A stretch of 24,397 nucleotides of DNA from CAXGTL01 sp964012725 (GTDB taxonomy: Archaea; Nanobdellota; Nanobdellia; Woesearchaeales; CAXGTL01), in NCBI GenBank assembly GCA_964012725.1, contig CAXGTL010000015.1:1-24397 (forward strand), given 5' to 3'. Below are positions 15,081 to 21,464 of this stretch, in pieces. The translations under genes and the position numbers were made by a program. Under the pieces are notes generated by a model. That model was not told the DNA's origin, searched no databases, and saw only the letters and a program-made list of their open reading frames with translations. Numbering within the stretch: the stretch's first letter is position 1; every line of letters starts with the position of its first letter.

Positions 15081-15105
15081 TTTTTAAATAAGAGTTTACT
15101 CTTAT
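15081..15105 (+). promoter_or_regulatory. TATA box and adjoining perfect palindrome of the cis-prenyltransferase gene
   Basis: TTTTTAAATA (15081-15090) is centred 27 nt before the ATG. Overlapping its end is a perfect 8-bp inverted repeat ATAAGAGT/ACTCTTAT with a 2-nt centre (15088-15105), lying between TATA and the predicted start of transcription. That is where a repressor dimer would block initiation. The symmetry is seen; operator function is inferred. Confidence 0.5.
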
Positions 15106-15112
15106 CTTAATT

Positions 15113-15823
15113 ATGAAACCAGTACAAAGTAATATGCCAAAACATGTAGGAATTATATTAGATGGTAATCGAAGGTTTGCTAAAAGGTTGATGATGAAAC
15201 CTTGGAAAGGACATGAATGGGGTTATGAAAAAGTAAAAAAAGTTTTTGATTGGATAAAAGAATTAGATATAAGAAAACTAACTCTTTATGTTGTTTCTGT
15301 TGAAAATTTTAATAGACCTAAAGAAGAATTTGATTATCTTATGAAATTATTTATTAAAGCTTATAATGAAATATTAAAAGATAAAAGACTTTATGATAAC
15401 AAAATTAGGATTAATTTTATTGGTCGTTTACACTTGTTTCCAAAAGAAGTTCAAGAATCTATGACTAAATTACAGGAAGCAACAAAAAACAATGATAAAT
15501 ATCTTGTTAATATTGCAATGGGATATGGTGGTAGACAAGAAGTAATTGATGCAACTAAAAAACTCTTTGAACAAATTCAACAAGGAAAATTAAATATTGA
15601 TCAAATTAATGAAGAATCATTTGCCAAATGTTTGTACACAAGAGAAGAACCTGATTTAATAATAAGAACTGGTGGAGCTCGTAGAACATCAAACTTTTTA
15701 ATCTGGCAAAGTAATTATTCAGAATGGTGTTTTGTTGATAAGTTCTGGCCAGAGTTTGAAAAAGAAGATTTTATTAAATGTATTAATGATTATTCTGCAA
15801 GAGAAAGAAGGTTTGGGAAGTAA
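15113..15823 (+). CDS. uppS: cis-Prenyltransferase (polyprenyl/undecaprenyl diphosphate synthase)
   Basis: 236 aa, standard length. HVGIILDGNRRFAKR holds the catalytic D17 and the diphosphate-binding GNR. LTLYVVSVENFNRP is the central motif and RTGGARRTSNFLIWQSNYSEW the C-terminal IPP-binding motif (bacterial form RTSGEQRLSNF). The enzyme adds isopentenyl units to an allylic diphosphate with cis geometry to build the long polyprenol carrier, dolichol phosphate in archaea, used for N-glycosylation. It lies in a plus-strand group of envelope genes, has its own leaderless promoter, and has a palindrome that may be an operator. Confidence 0.94.
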   Translation: MKPVQSNMPKHVGIILDGNRRFAKRLMMKPWKGHEWGYEKVKKVFDWIKELDIRKLTLYVVSVENFNRPKEEFDYLMKLFIKAYNEILKDKRLYDNKIRINFIGRLHLFPKEVQESMTKLQEATKNNDKYLVNIAMGYGGRQEVIDATKKLFEQIQQGKLNIDQINEESFAKCLYTREEPDLIIRTGGARRTSNFLIWQSNYSEWCFVDKFWPEFEKEDFIKCINDYSARERRFGK

Positions 15824-15842
15824 ATACCATTATTAGATAGAT

Positions 15843-15853
15843 TAATATATTAT
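15843..15853 (+). promoter_or_regulatory. TATA box of the transglutaminase-like gene
   Basis: TAATATATTAT is centred about 27 nt before the ATG at 15875, predicting a leaderless mRNA and supporting that start over the in-frame TTG at 15854. Confidence 0.45.
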
Positions 15854-15874
15854 TTGTTTTATAAACTTATTATT

Positions 15875-16516
15875 ATGGATTCGATTGTAGATAATTTGGA
15901 AGATGACAAGGGTAGGAAATGGTTTACACCATTAAAGATAATCTTAAGCTTGTTTTTGATATTCTTAATGTTTGTCCTAATATTTCCTGAGTATAGTGTT
16001 AAACTTGATCCTGAACCTAATATGGACTTTTCTGTGTCAGATGTTGTACCTAATGAAATTGAAATTATTGATCAAGCAATACAACCAGAATCTTATTCTG
16101 AGTTTAGGTCTCTTGTTAAACCAAATGATCCTGTAATTAAACAAACAGCTGATAAAATAGCATCTATTTCTTGTGAAGGTAATAAAATATGTAATGCAAA
16201 AGCAATGTTTTACTTTGTAAGGGATAATTTTGATTATGTTAACGATCCTGCAGAATATGAATATGTAAAAAGTGCACGTGAATCTTTAGTTGTTAAAGTT
16301 GGTGATTGTGATGATGCTTCTGTTTTACTTGTTAACTTATTATCAGCAGTTGGTATTGAAACAAGGATGGTTTTTATTCCCAAACATGTTTTTGTTCAGC
16401 TTAGGATTGATGATTATAAACAAGGTAAATGGTTGAATCTTGATCCTACTTGTAAGAATTGTAAATTTAATGAATTGCCTTATCAAGATAGTAAAGAAAT
16501 ATTAGAAATTGTTTAA
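15875..16516 (+). CDS. Membrane-anchored transglutaminase-like cysteine protein
   Basis: 213 aa from the ATG at 15875. One membrane anchor (about 17-38, FTPLKIILSLFLIFLMFVLI) follows a short acidic N-terminus. The remainder would face outside. The transglutaminase-like triad is complete: C145 in VGDCDDASVLL, H171 in FIPKHVFVQL and D190 in LNLDP. CNAKAMFYFVRDNFDYVNDP is the family lead-in. A CKNC pair follows the Asp. Archaeal proteins of this fold are usually thought to be proteases or amidases rather than crosslinkers. The substrate is unknown. It overlaps the convergent next gene by 4 bp at the stop codons. Confidence 0.85.
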   Translation: MDSIVDNLEDDKGRKWFTPLKIILSLFLIFLMFVLIFPEYSVKLDPEPNMDFSVSDVVPNEIEIIDQAIQPESYSEFRSLVKPNDPVIKQTADKIASISCEGNKICNAKAMFYFVRDNFDYVNDPAEYEYVKSARESLVVKVGDCDDASVLLVNLLSAVGIETRMVFIPKHVFVQLRIDDYKQGKWLNLDPTCKNCKFNELPYQDSKEILEIV

Positions 16517-17499
16517 TTTAATATTGCTGCAAGATATATTGGTATTTCAATTTCTTTGCTTAATGAACTTCCACCATCATTATTCATTGCATTCTTGATT
16601 CTTCCTTCTTCACAAGAATAATTAGATAAGAAAATTTCAAATCCATTTAATGTCATACCTTTTCCTTTAGTAACTATCAATCCTATTTTTGGTTCACCTG
16701 TTTCATTTGGTTCAAATTCTACAATTGCACATCTGTCTCTTTTCGCATTTGCAAGGGGAATAGGTATTTGTTCTTTTGATATACTTATTTTAAGATTTTT
16801 TTTATAATCTTTTATTATCCAAGGACCACATGTATACAAAATTGAGATATTTTCTTGTTGTAGTTTGTATTTATCTTGTAAGTTATATCCAAAGTAAACT
16901 TTATTATCTTGTGTTATTGCAAATTGTGCTCTATTTTTATCAATTGGGATAGTGTCTTTTTGTCTTTCTCCATTAATAACCATATCTCCAATTATTAACC
17001 TAGTTCTAGGATCATAATATGGTCCAGGTATTGCTTCTAACACTTTTTCTTCTAATTCACTTATTTTGTTTTTTTTAAGAAGTGTAATTTCAATGTTTTG
17101 TTGGTCAATTATTGTATTTGTTATTTTGGATCCATTATAATAAAAGTTTTTTCTATTGTAAGGTTTTTCTTTTTTTGAAATTGGTATTTGTATATTTATT
17201 GGTTTTAATGTTAGTTGTATACTTTGTACTGATATTGTTGTTTTGTTTTTATTGATATTATTAATTATTTCTTGAATTGGTGCTTCTGTCATGTATGCAT
17301 ATAACCCAATTATTGTAGCTGCACTAATTGTGCCAAGCATTGTTAATTTTAATGCTTTCAAGCTTATACTAAGGCCTTGTTTAATAGAATTTAATGTTTT
17401 TTGTCTTTTTTTCTTTCTTTGTTTTTGTTTCCATTTATCTAGATTAACAACTACTAATTGAGGTCTATATTCTGAATTCTGAGTTTGATTTTTATTCAT
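16513..17499 (-). CDS. Membrane-anchored phosphodiester-glycosidase-like (NAGPA domain) protein
   Basis: 328 aa. A basic cytosolic N-terminus (KQKQRKKKRQK) leads to one membrane span at about 50-70 (LKLTMLGTISAATIIGLYAY). The C-terminal part ends in the NAGPA-domain hallmark: KIGLIVTKGKGMTLNGFEIF followed by AMNNDGGSS (304-312), where the family has N-x-DGG-GSS. Related enzymes remove or handle sugars linked by phosphodiesters on glycans. The middle (150-230) fits the beta-rich body but is diverged, so activity is uncertain. It faces the transglutaminase-like gene with a 4-bp stop overlap. Its promoter (TATA about 17525-17535, 31 nt upstream) lies beside the second repeat element. Confidence 0.72.
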   Translation of the reverse strand: MNKNQTQNSEYRPQLVVVNLDKWKQKQRKKKRQKTLNSIKQGLSISLKALKLTMLGTISAATIIGLYAYMTEAPIQEIINNINKNKTTISVQSIQLTLKPINIQIPISKKEKPYNRKNFYYNGSKITNTIIDQQNIEITLLKKNKISELEEKVLEAIPGPYYDPRTRLIIGDMVINGERQKDTIPIDKNRAQFAITQDNKVYFGYNLQDKYKLQQENISILYTCGPWIIKDYKKNLKISISKEQIPIPLANAKRDRCAIVEFEPNETGEPKIGLIVTKGKGMTLNGFEIFLSNYSCEEGRIKNAMNNDGGSSLSKEIEIPIYLAAILN

Positions 17500-17550
17500 A
17501 TTTATGTATTGTGGGAGGTATATTTGTTTATAAGCTTTGCCTTTTTTAGT

Positions 17551-17568
17551 ACTTATTAGTGAATAAGT
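17551..17568. repeat. Perfect 7-bp hairpin upstream of the second repeat element
   Basis: ACTTATT (17551-17557) and AATAAGT (17562-17568) form a perfect stem with a 4-nt loop, just left of the GC-richer element. It may be part of it or a promoter-proximal palindrome for the minus-strand gene. Confidence 0.35.
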
Positions 17569-17573
17569 TTTAA

Positions 17574-17749
17574 ACTATTCATTCAAAAATCCTATTCCGC
17601 TTTCTCGCTTTACTCAAAAGCTACATCTGGCCATGCCATCAATTTCTTTGAAATTAATGACATTGACGTGTCGGAAATGCAGAGCATTTCTGAGCATGAT
17701 CAAGAATGTTCCATTCTTGACAGCACAGACGGACATTTTGGATGAAGGT
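17574..17749. mobile_element. Diverged, longer second copy of the 143-bp element, with a chain of hairpins
   Basis: GC is about 39% (67/170 counted over 17581-17750). It shares three collinear boxes with the element at 1281-1423 in the same orientation: TCCTAYTCCRCT (17590-17601; 1297-1308; 10/12 identical), AGCT-N3-TCTGGCC-N2/3-GCCAT (17619-17639; 1345-1366), and a 20-nt box around CAGACG (17723-17742; 1397-1416; 15/20). Decayed inverted ends remain: 17578-17590 against 17735-17746. It has no visible target duplication, so the insertion is old. It carries extra sequence with perfect triloop hairpins at 17641-17655, 17674-17690 and 17700-17720 and a weaker one at 17659-17672. No credible protein. 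Confidence 0.6.
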
Positions 17750-17763
17750 AATATAATGGTAAA

Positions 17764-17774
17764 CTTTATAAATA
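17764..17774 (+). promoter_or_regulatory. TATA box of the uL1-uL10-P1 operon
   Basis: CTTTATAAATA, a near-consensus archaeal TATA box, predicts transcription from about 17796, giving a 37-nt leader with a strong Shine-Dalgarno. It starts about 15 bp after the right end of the second repeat element. Confidence 0.6.
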
Positions 17775-17799
17775 GAGATTTATTTCTATACATATAACC

Positions 17800-17825
17800 C
17801 GAAATCACTACGTTTCGTAGGAGGG
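17800..17825 (+). promoter_or_regulatory. uL1 leader with two mutually exclusive hairpins next to the Shine-Dalgarno
   Basis: CGAAA (17800-17804) can pair with TTTCG (17813-17817). Alternatively CTACG (17808-17812) pairs with CGTAG (17816-17820) around a TTT loop. The two stems share bases and cannot coexist; the second touches the Shine-Dalgarno GGAGGG (17820-17825). Ribosomal protein L1 represses its own mRNA in studied archaea and bacteria, so this is a candidate L1 target, by inference. Confidence 0.45.
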
Positions 17826-17832
17826 AATCATT

Positions 17833-18489
17833 ATGGATAAAAAACAAATACTAGAAACAATAAATAAAGTAAAAGAAAGTTCTAAGAAAAGAAACTTTGT
17901 TCAGTCATATGATTTAATTATTAATCTTAAAAGTTTAGATCTTAAAAAACCTGATAATCATGTTGATTTTTTCTTAAGTTTACCACATGGAGTAGGTAAA
18001 AAAGTAAAAGTTTGTGCTTTAGTTGGATTAGAGCTTAAAGATGAAGCAACTAAACATTGTGATAAAGTTATTTTAGCAAATGATTTTCCTCAATATGCAA
18101 ATGATAAAAAATTAATTAAGAAATTAGCAGAAGAATATGATTATTTTATTGCTCAAGCAAATATTATGGCAAAAGTAGCAACTACTTTTGGTAAAGTTTT
18201 AGGAGTAAGACAAAAAATGCCTAACCCTAAAGCAGGATGTATTGTACCACCTAAAGCTTCATTAAAACCTTTAGTTGAAAAATTACAAAATTTAATAAGA
18301 ATTAGTGCTAAAAAAAACCTAATAATTCATCTTAAAGTTGGTTCTGAAAAAATGGATAATGACCAAGTTGTTGAGAATATACATTTAATTTATACTTCAT
18401 TAATTAATCATCTTCCAAATGAAAAAAATAATCTTAAAAATATCTTTTTGAAATTAACAATGACTAAATCATTTGAACTAGGTAAATAA
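17833..18489 (+). CDS. rpl1: Large ribosomal subunit protein uL1
   Basis: 218 aa, the usual archaeal length. VQSYDLIINLKSLDLKKPDN and FLSLPHGVGKKVKVCAL are the N-terminal family motifs. The second domain has ANIMAKVATTFGKVLG and MPNPKAGCIVPP (family G-x-MPNP). It binds 23S rRNA at the mobile L1 stalk of the E site, and in archaea also its own mRNA. It is first in an operon with uL10 (2-nt gap) and P1. Shine-Dalgarno GGAGGG lies in a leader with alternative hairpins. Confidence 0.95.
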   Translation: MDKKQILETINKVKESSKKRNFVQSYDLIINLKSLDLKKPDNHVDFFLSLPHGVGKKVKVCALVGLELKDEATKHCDKVILANDFPQYANDKKLIKKLAEEYDYFIAQANIMAKVATTFGKVLGVRQKMPNPKAGCIVPPKASLKPLVEKLQNLIRISAKKNLIIHLKVGSEKMDNDQVVENIHLIYTSLINHLPNEKNNLKNIFLKLTMTKSFELGK

Positions 18490-18491
18490 AA

Positions 18492-19487
18492 TTGACAGAA
18501 AAACATAAAGCAAATGTTGCAGATTATAAGAAGAGAATTGTAAAAGAATTAGTTGATTTAATTAATAATCATCCTATTGTTGGTGCAATTAATCTTGAAA
18601 ATTTACCTGCACCACAATTACAAAAGATGAGAGAAAAATTAAGAAGTAGTGTTATCATAAAAGTTACTAAACGTAGATTAATGAAACTAGCAATTGATCA
18701 AACAAAAGATAAGAAAAAAGGTATTGAAAAAATAATTCCACATCTTAAAGGAATGCCTGGATTATTATTTACAAAAGAAAACCCATTCAAGCTTGCAAAA
18801 ATTATTAGAAAAAATAAATCACCAGCACCTGCTAAAGCAGGACAAATTGCACCTAAAGATATTATTATTAAAGCAGGAGTAACACCTTTTGCTCCAGGAC
18901 CAGTTATATCAGAACTTGGTGCTATTGGATTAAAGAGTGGTGTAGAAAATGGTAAGGTAGCAATAAAAGAAGATAAAGTTGTTACAAAAGAAGGTGAAGT
19001 AATAAAAGCTAATGTTGCTAGTATGTTAACAAGATTAAGTATATTTCCAATGGAAGTTGGACTTGATTTAGTTGCAGTATTTGAAGATGGTACAATCTTT
19101 GCTAGATCTGTATTAGATATTGATGATAAACAATTTATGGAAAATATGGCTTTAGCTGGAACAGAATCATTTAATTTAGCTATTGATATAGGATATATGA
19201 CTAAGGATACTGTGGAAGTATTATTACCTAAAGCTCATAATGAAGCTTTAGCATTAGCAAGATCACAGGATATATTGTGTTCAGAAACTGTTGGTGAAGT
19301 GTTAAGTAAAGCTGAAGCACAAATGAATGCTTTAAAATCTGAAGTTGGTGAGTTAAAAGTTGAAGTAAAAGAAGAAGTTAAAAAAGAGGAAACTAAAAAA
19401 GAAGAAACAAAGAAAGTTGAAGAAAAGAAAGAAGAAAGTAAAACTGAAGAAAAAAAAGAGAATAAAGTTGATGACAAAAAAGAATAA
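18492..19487 (+). CDS. rplP0: Large ribosomal subunit protein uL10 (P0), lacking the usual C-terminal tail
   Basis: 331 aa, starting with TTG two bases after the uL1 stop, so probably translated by coupling. The N-terminal rRNA-binding domain (NHPIVGAINLENLPAPQLQKM, shown in part) and the archaeal insertion (IIKAGVTPFAPGPVISELGAIG) are normal. Helical spine segments that bind P1 dimers follow to about residue 285. The C-terminus is a lysine/glutamate repeat tail (KKEETKKEETKKVEEKKEES) ending DDKKE. The hydrophobic GLGALFG-type end that recruits elongation factors in archaeal P0, and which is present in P1 here, is absent. No frameshifted tail is seen in the 57 nt before P1. Confidence 0.93.
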   Translation: MTEKHKANVADYKKRIVKELVDLINNHPIVGAINLENLPAPQLQKMREKLRSSVIIKVTKRRLMKLAIDQTKDKKKGIEKIIPHLKGMPGLLFTKENPFKLAKIIRKNKSPAPAKAGQIAPKDIIIKAGVTPFAPGPVISELGAIGLKSGVENGKVAIKEDKVVTKEGEVIKANVASMLTRLSIFPMEVGLDLVAVFEDGTIFARSVLDIDDKQFMENMALAGTESFNLAIDIGYMTKDTVEVLLPKAHNEALALARSQDILCSETVGEVLSKAEAQMNALKSEVGELKVEVKEEVKKEETKKEETKKVEEKKEESKTEEKKENKVDDKKE

Positions 19488-19544
19488 TTACAATCATTGA
19501 ACAAAAATAAAAAATAATTTAATTATAATCGGAGGAAAACAAAA

Positions 19545-19850
19545 ATGGAATACATATATGCTGCAATGTTATTGCACAAATCTGGACAAGAAATCAAAGA
19601 AGATAATGTTAAAAAAGTATTAGAAGCTGCTGGAGTTAAAGTAGATGTTGCTAGAGTAAAAGCTTTAATTGCTGCTTTAGATGGAGTTAATATAGAAGAA
19701 GCTATCAAAAAAGCTGCTGTTCAACCTGTAGCTGCTGCACCTGTAGAATCTGCTGGTGGAGAAGCAAAAGCAGAAAAAAAGCCTGAAAAGAAAAAGGATG
19801 AAAAATCACCTGAACAAGCTGCAGCTGGATTAGGAGCTTTATTCGGATAA
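19545..19850 (+). CDS. rpl12: Ribosomal stalk protein P1 (archaeal L12)
   Basis: 101 aa. N-terminal dimerisation domain MEYIYAAMLLHKSGQEIKED, an alanine-rich hinge (AAVQPVAAAPVESAGG), a charged linker (KAEKKPEKKKDEKS), and the conserved C-terminus AAAGLGALFG that binds GTPase translation factors. Several dimers attach to uL10. Shine-Dalgarno CGGAGG at 19530-19535. The stop codon lies inside a terminator hairpin. Confidence 0.95.
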   Translation: MEYIYAAMLLHKSGQEIKEDNVKKVLEAAGVKVDVARVKALIAALDGVNIEEAIKKAAVQPVAAAPVESAGGEAKAEKKPEKKKDEKSPEQAAAGLGALFG

Positions 19851-19863
19851 AGCTTTTTTTTTT
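19835..19863 (+). terminator. Hairpin and T9 run overlapping the P1 stop codon
   Basis: AGCTTTA (19835-19841) pairs with TAAAGCT (19848-19854) around a 6-nt loop TTCGGA, followed at once by nine T. It has the layout of a bacterial-style intrinsic terminator, and it uses the last codons and the stop codon of P1 as its stem. Confidence 0.65.
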
Positions 19864-19934
19864 ACTTTTTATTTTTATCTTTTTTAATTTTAATAACTTT
19901 GTAAAATACGACGACCAATAGTGAGCGTGACACA

Positions 19935-20828
19935 ATGCTAACACCTGAACAAAATAAAAATCTATTGAAAGAATTATCAGAACATAAGAAAGATATTTCT
20001 GAACTTAAATCTAAACTTTCTGAAATTAATGTTCAAAAAGAAAGTTGGTTTAAAAAAAAAGAAAATTATAATAAACAAATTTCTGAACTTATTAAAACTA
20101 TTAAATCTAATAGAAATGTAAGAGATAATTTTACTAAACGAATAAAACAAGATAAGGTTAAAAGGACTGACCTTGGAAAAGGAGTCACTCAAAGGCTTAA
20201 TAAAATAAAACAACTTAATGATGAAAAAAGAGACCTTCTTAAAAAATATGAAATTAAAGGTAATCCCTTAGAATTGAAATCTCAAATAGATGAATTAGAA
20301 CATAAAATGGAAACAGAAGTTCATTCTATTGAACAAGAAAAGAAACTTATGAAAACTATTAAAGATCTTAAAAAAAAGTTTAAAGAAATAAAGTCTTTAG
20401 TTAAAGTTTGGGAACAATCTAAAATTCTTTCTAAAGAAATGAGAGATTTAAAACGTGAAAGGGATAAAGTACATAATAATATTCAAACTCAAGCAAAACA
20501 AGGTCAGGAAAAACATGTTTTAATTATGGAATCTTCAAAAGAAATAGATGGTCTAAAAGAAAAAGAAGGAAAAGCTTTCCAAGAGTTTTTAAAGTTTAAA
20601 AAGGAATTTATTGAATTAAATAATAAATTAAAACAAGAATTAAATAAAATATCTAAAATTAATATTAAACTTAGTTCAGATAGGAATGAAATTAAGAAGA
20701 TTGAAAAAAAGAAACAAGCAGAAGTAATGAAAACTAAGGAAGAAAATGTTAAAGATAAGATTAAAAGGGGAAAAAAGTTAACAACAGAAGATTTATTAGT
20801 TATGCAAAAGAATAATGTTGATATTTAA
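19935..20828 (+). CDS. Archaeal coiled-coil protein (COG1340-like)
   Basis: 297 aa, almost entirely charged heptad-like coiled coil from residue 5 to about 270 (ELSEHKKDISELKSKLSEIN, IDELEHKMETEVHSIEQEKK). A short non-coil end follows with KIKRGKKLTTEDLLVMQKNN, which is typical of a conserved archaeal coiled-coil family of unknown function. The central hinge LKKYEIKGNPLELKSQIDEL breaks the coil, suggesting a folded-back antiparallel hairpin. No ATPase motif, so it is not an SMC. It starts 84 nt after P1, beyond the terminator. A possible TATA (TTTGTAAAATAC) lies about 35 nt before the ATG. Confidence 0.78.
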   Translation: MLTPEQNKNLLKELSEHKKDISELKSKLSEINVQKESWFKKKENYNKQISELIKTIKSNRNVRDNFTKRIKQDKVKRTDLGKGVTQRLNKIKQLNDEKRDLLKKYEIKGNPLELKSQIDELEHKMETEVHSIEQEKKLMKTIKDLKKKFKEIKSLVKVWEQSKILSKEMRDLKRERDKVHNNIQTQAKQGQEKHVLIMESSKEIDGLKEKEGKAFQEFLKFKKEFIELNNKLKQELNKISKINIKLSSDRNEIKKIEKKKQAEVMKTKEENVKDKIKRGKKLTTEDLLVMQKNNVDI

Positions 20829-20833
20829 TCTTT

Positions 20834-21154
20834 CTAAACTTCTAACCATTTATTTTTAAATGTATAATAAGTAATAATACTTCCAATTATAAAAGTTAAT
20901 ATTACTAAAGAAATACTTTCTTCACTTCCAATAATTAATCCCACTATCCAAGCAAGTGTGATGAAAATTGTTCTGAAATTGAATTTCTTTTTAAATAAAA
21001 TATAACCACATATTAACCCTGATATGAAAATGTTGGCAAATTTTAAATAAATACTTTGAATAGAATATACTATAGATATAGCTATGATTAAGAATAATAA
21101 TGCTCCAAATTCTATATACCATTCAAATATGTTGATTTGTGCTTTTTTTTTCAT
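20834..21154 (-). CDS. Small membrane protein with class-III-like signal (106 aa)
   Basis: No family recognised. From the ATG at 21154 it begins MKKKAQINIFEWYIEFGALL, resembling archaeal class III (prepilin-type) signals in which a basic stretch ending near K-A-Q is followed by a hydrophobic helix with E near position +5. Hydrophobic spans follow at about 16-34, 38-55, 62-77 and 80-97 (family not known). Several spans make a true pilin unlikely, so it may simply be a small multispanning protein. An upstream ATG (21199) would add 15 residues but would overlap the divergent gene. Its end lies 5 bp from the coiled-coil gene, convergent. Confidence 0.6.
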   Translation of the reverse strand: MKKKAQINIFEWYIEFGALLFLIIAISIVYSIQSIYLKFANIFISGLICGYILFKKKFNFRTIFITLAWIVGLIIGSEESISLVILTFIIGSIITYYTFKNKWLEV

Positions 21155-21168
21155 TATATTTAAATATG
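21154..21168 (+). promoter_or_regulatory. TATA box of the small membrane protein gene at 21189
   Basis: An AT palindrome-like TTATATTTAAATATG is centred about 27 nt before the ATG at 21189 and abuts the start of the divergent gene at 21154, so the two divergent genes share control DNA of only 34 bp. Confidence 0.45.
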
Positions 21169-21188
21169 TCACTTTGTTCCCTCTTAAT

Positions 21189-21464
21189 ATGATAATCAAA
21201 TTATTAGGTTTTTTGGATTTATTAACTGCATTAGTTGTGTTTTTAATACAACATGATTATTATAATGGTTGGAGGTTCCCTGTAGTTTGTTTCATGTACT
21301 TAGCATTCAAAGCATATGCTTACAAGGGTGATGTTGCTAGTCTTATTGATGGTGTTGCTGGTATTTATTTTATATTTCTTATTTTTGGGTTATCTAATAT
21401 TGTTATTTCATATTTAGTTATTATTTATTTAGTGCAAAAAGCTCTTATGTCTTTATCTGCCTAA
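21189..21464 (+). CDS. Small hydrophobic membrane protein (91 aa), unknown
   Basis: I choose the ATG at 21189 because a TATA box lies 27 nt upstream and the longer frame (from 21084) would run through the divergent gene. The protein starts MIIKLLGFLDLLTALVVFLI, then GWRFPVVCFMYLAFKAYAY, DVASLIDGVAGIYFIFLIFG and a last span NIVISYLVIIYLV: about three to four helices. No catalytic motif is seen. Its last bases overlap the convergent gene at 21453 by 12 bp. Confidence 0.65.
   Translation: MIIKLLGFLDLLTALVVFLIQHDYYNGWRFPVVCFMYLAFKAYAYKGDVASLIDGVAGIYFIFLIFGLSNIVISYLVIIYLVQKALMSLSA

Noticed and set aside
15740..15752. TCTGGCC motif as a third repeat copy
   Set aside because: It lies in conserved codons of the cis-prenyltransferase and no other box of the family is near.
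17614..17847. Open frames over the second repeat element (77 aa on minus, and start-less or short frames on plus)
   Set aside because: The minus frame overlaps the uL1 start and promoter, and lacks a ribosome site. The plus frames lack a proper start or run through the TATA box. The sequence is dominated by hairpins, and homology to the non-coding copy at 1281 explains it better.
19235..19504. 89-aa antisense frame over the uL10 tail
   Set aside because: It is the complement of the K/E-rich repeat tail, giving only Ser/Phe low complexity.
19896..19934. GC-richer patch before the coiled-coil gene as a third element copy or RNA
   Set aside because: It is only about 30 nt long, with no inverted ends and no shared boxes.
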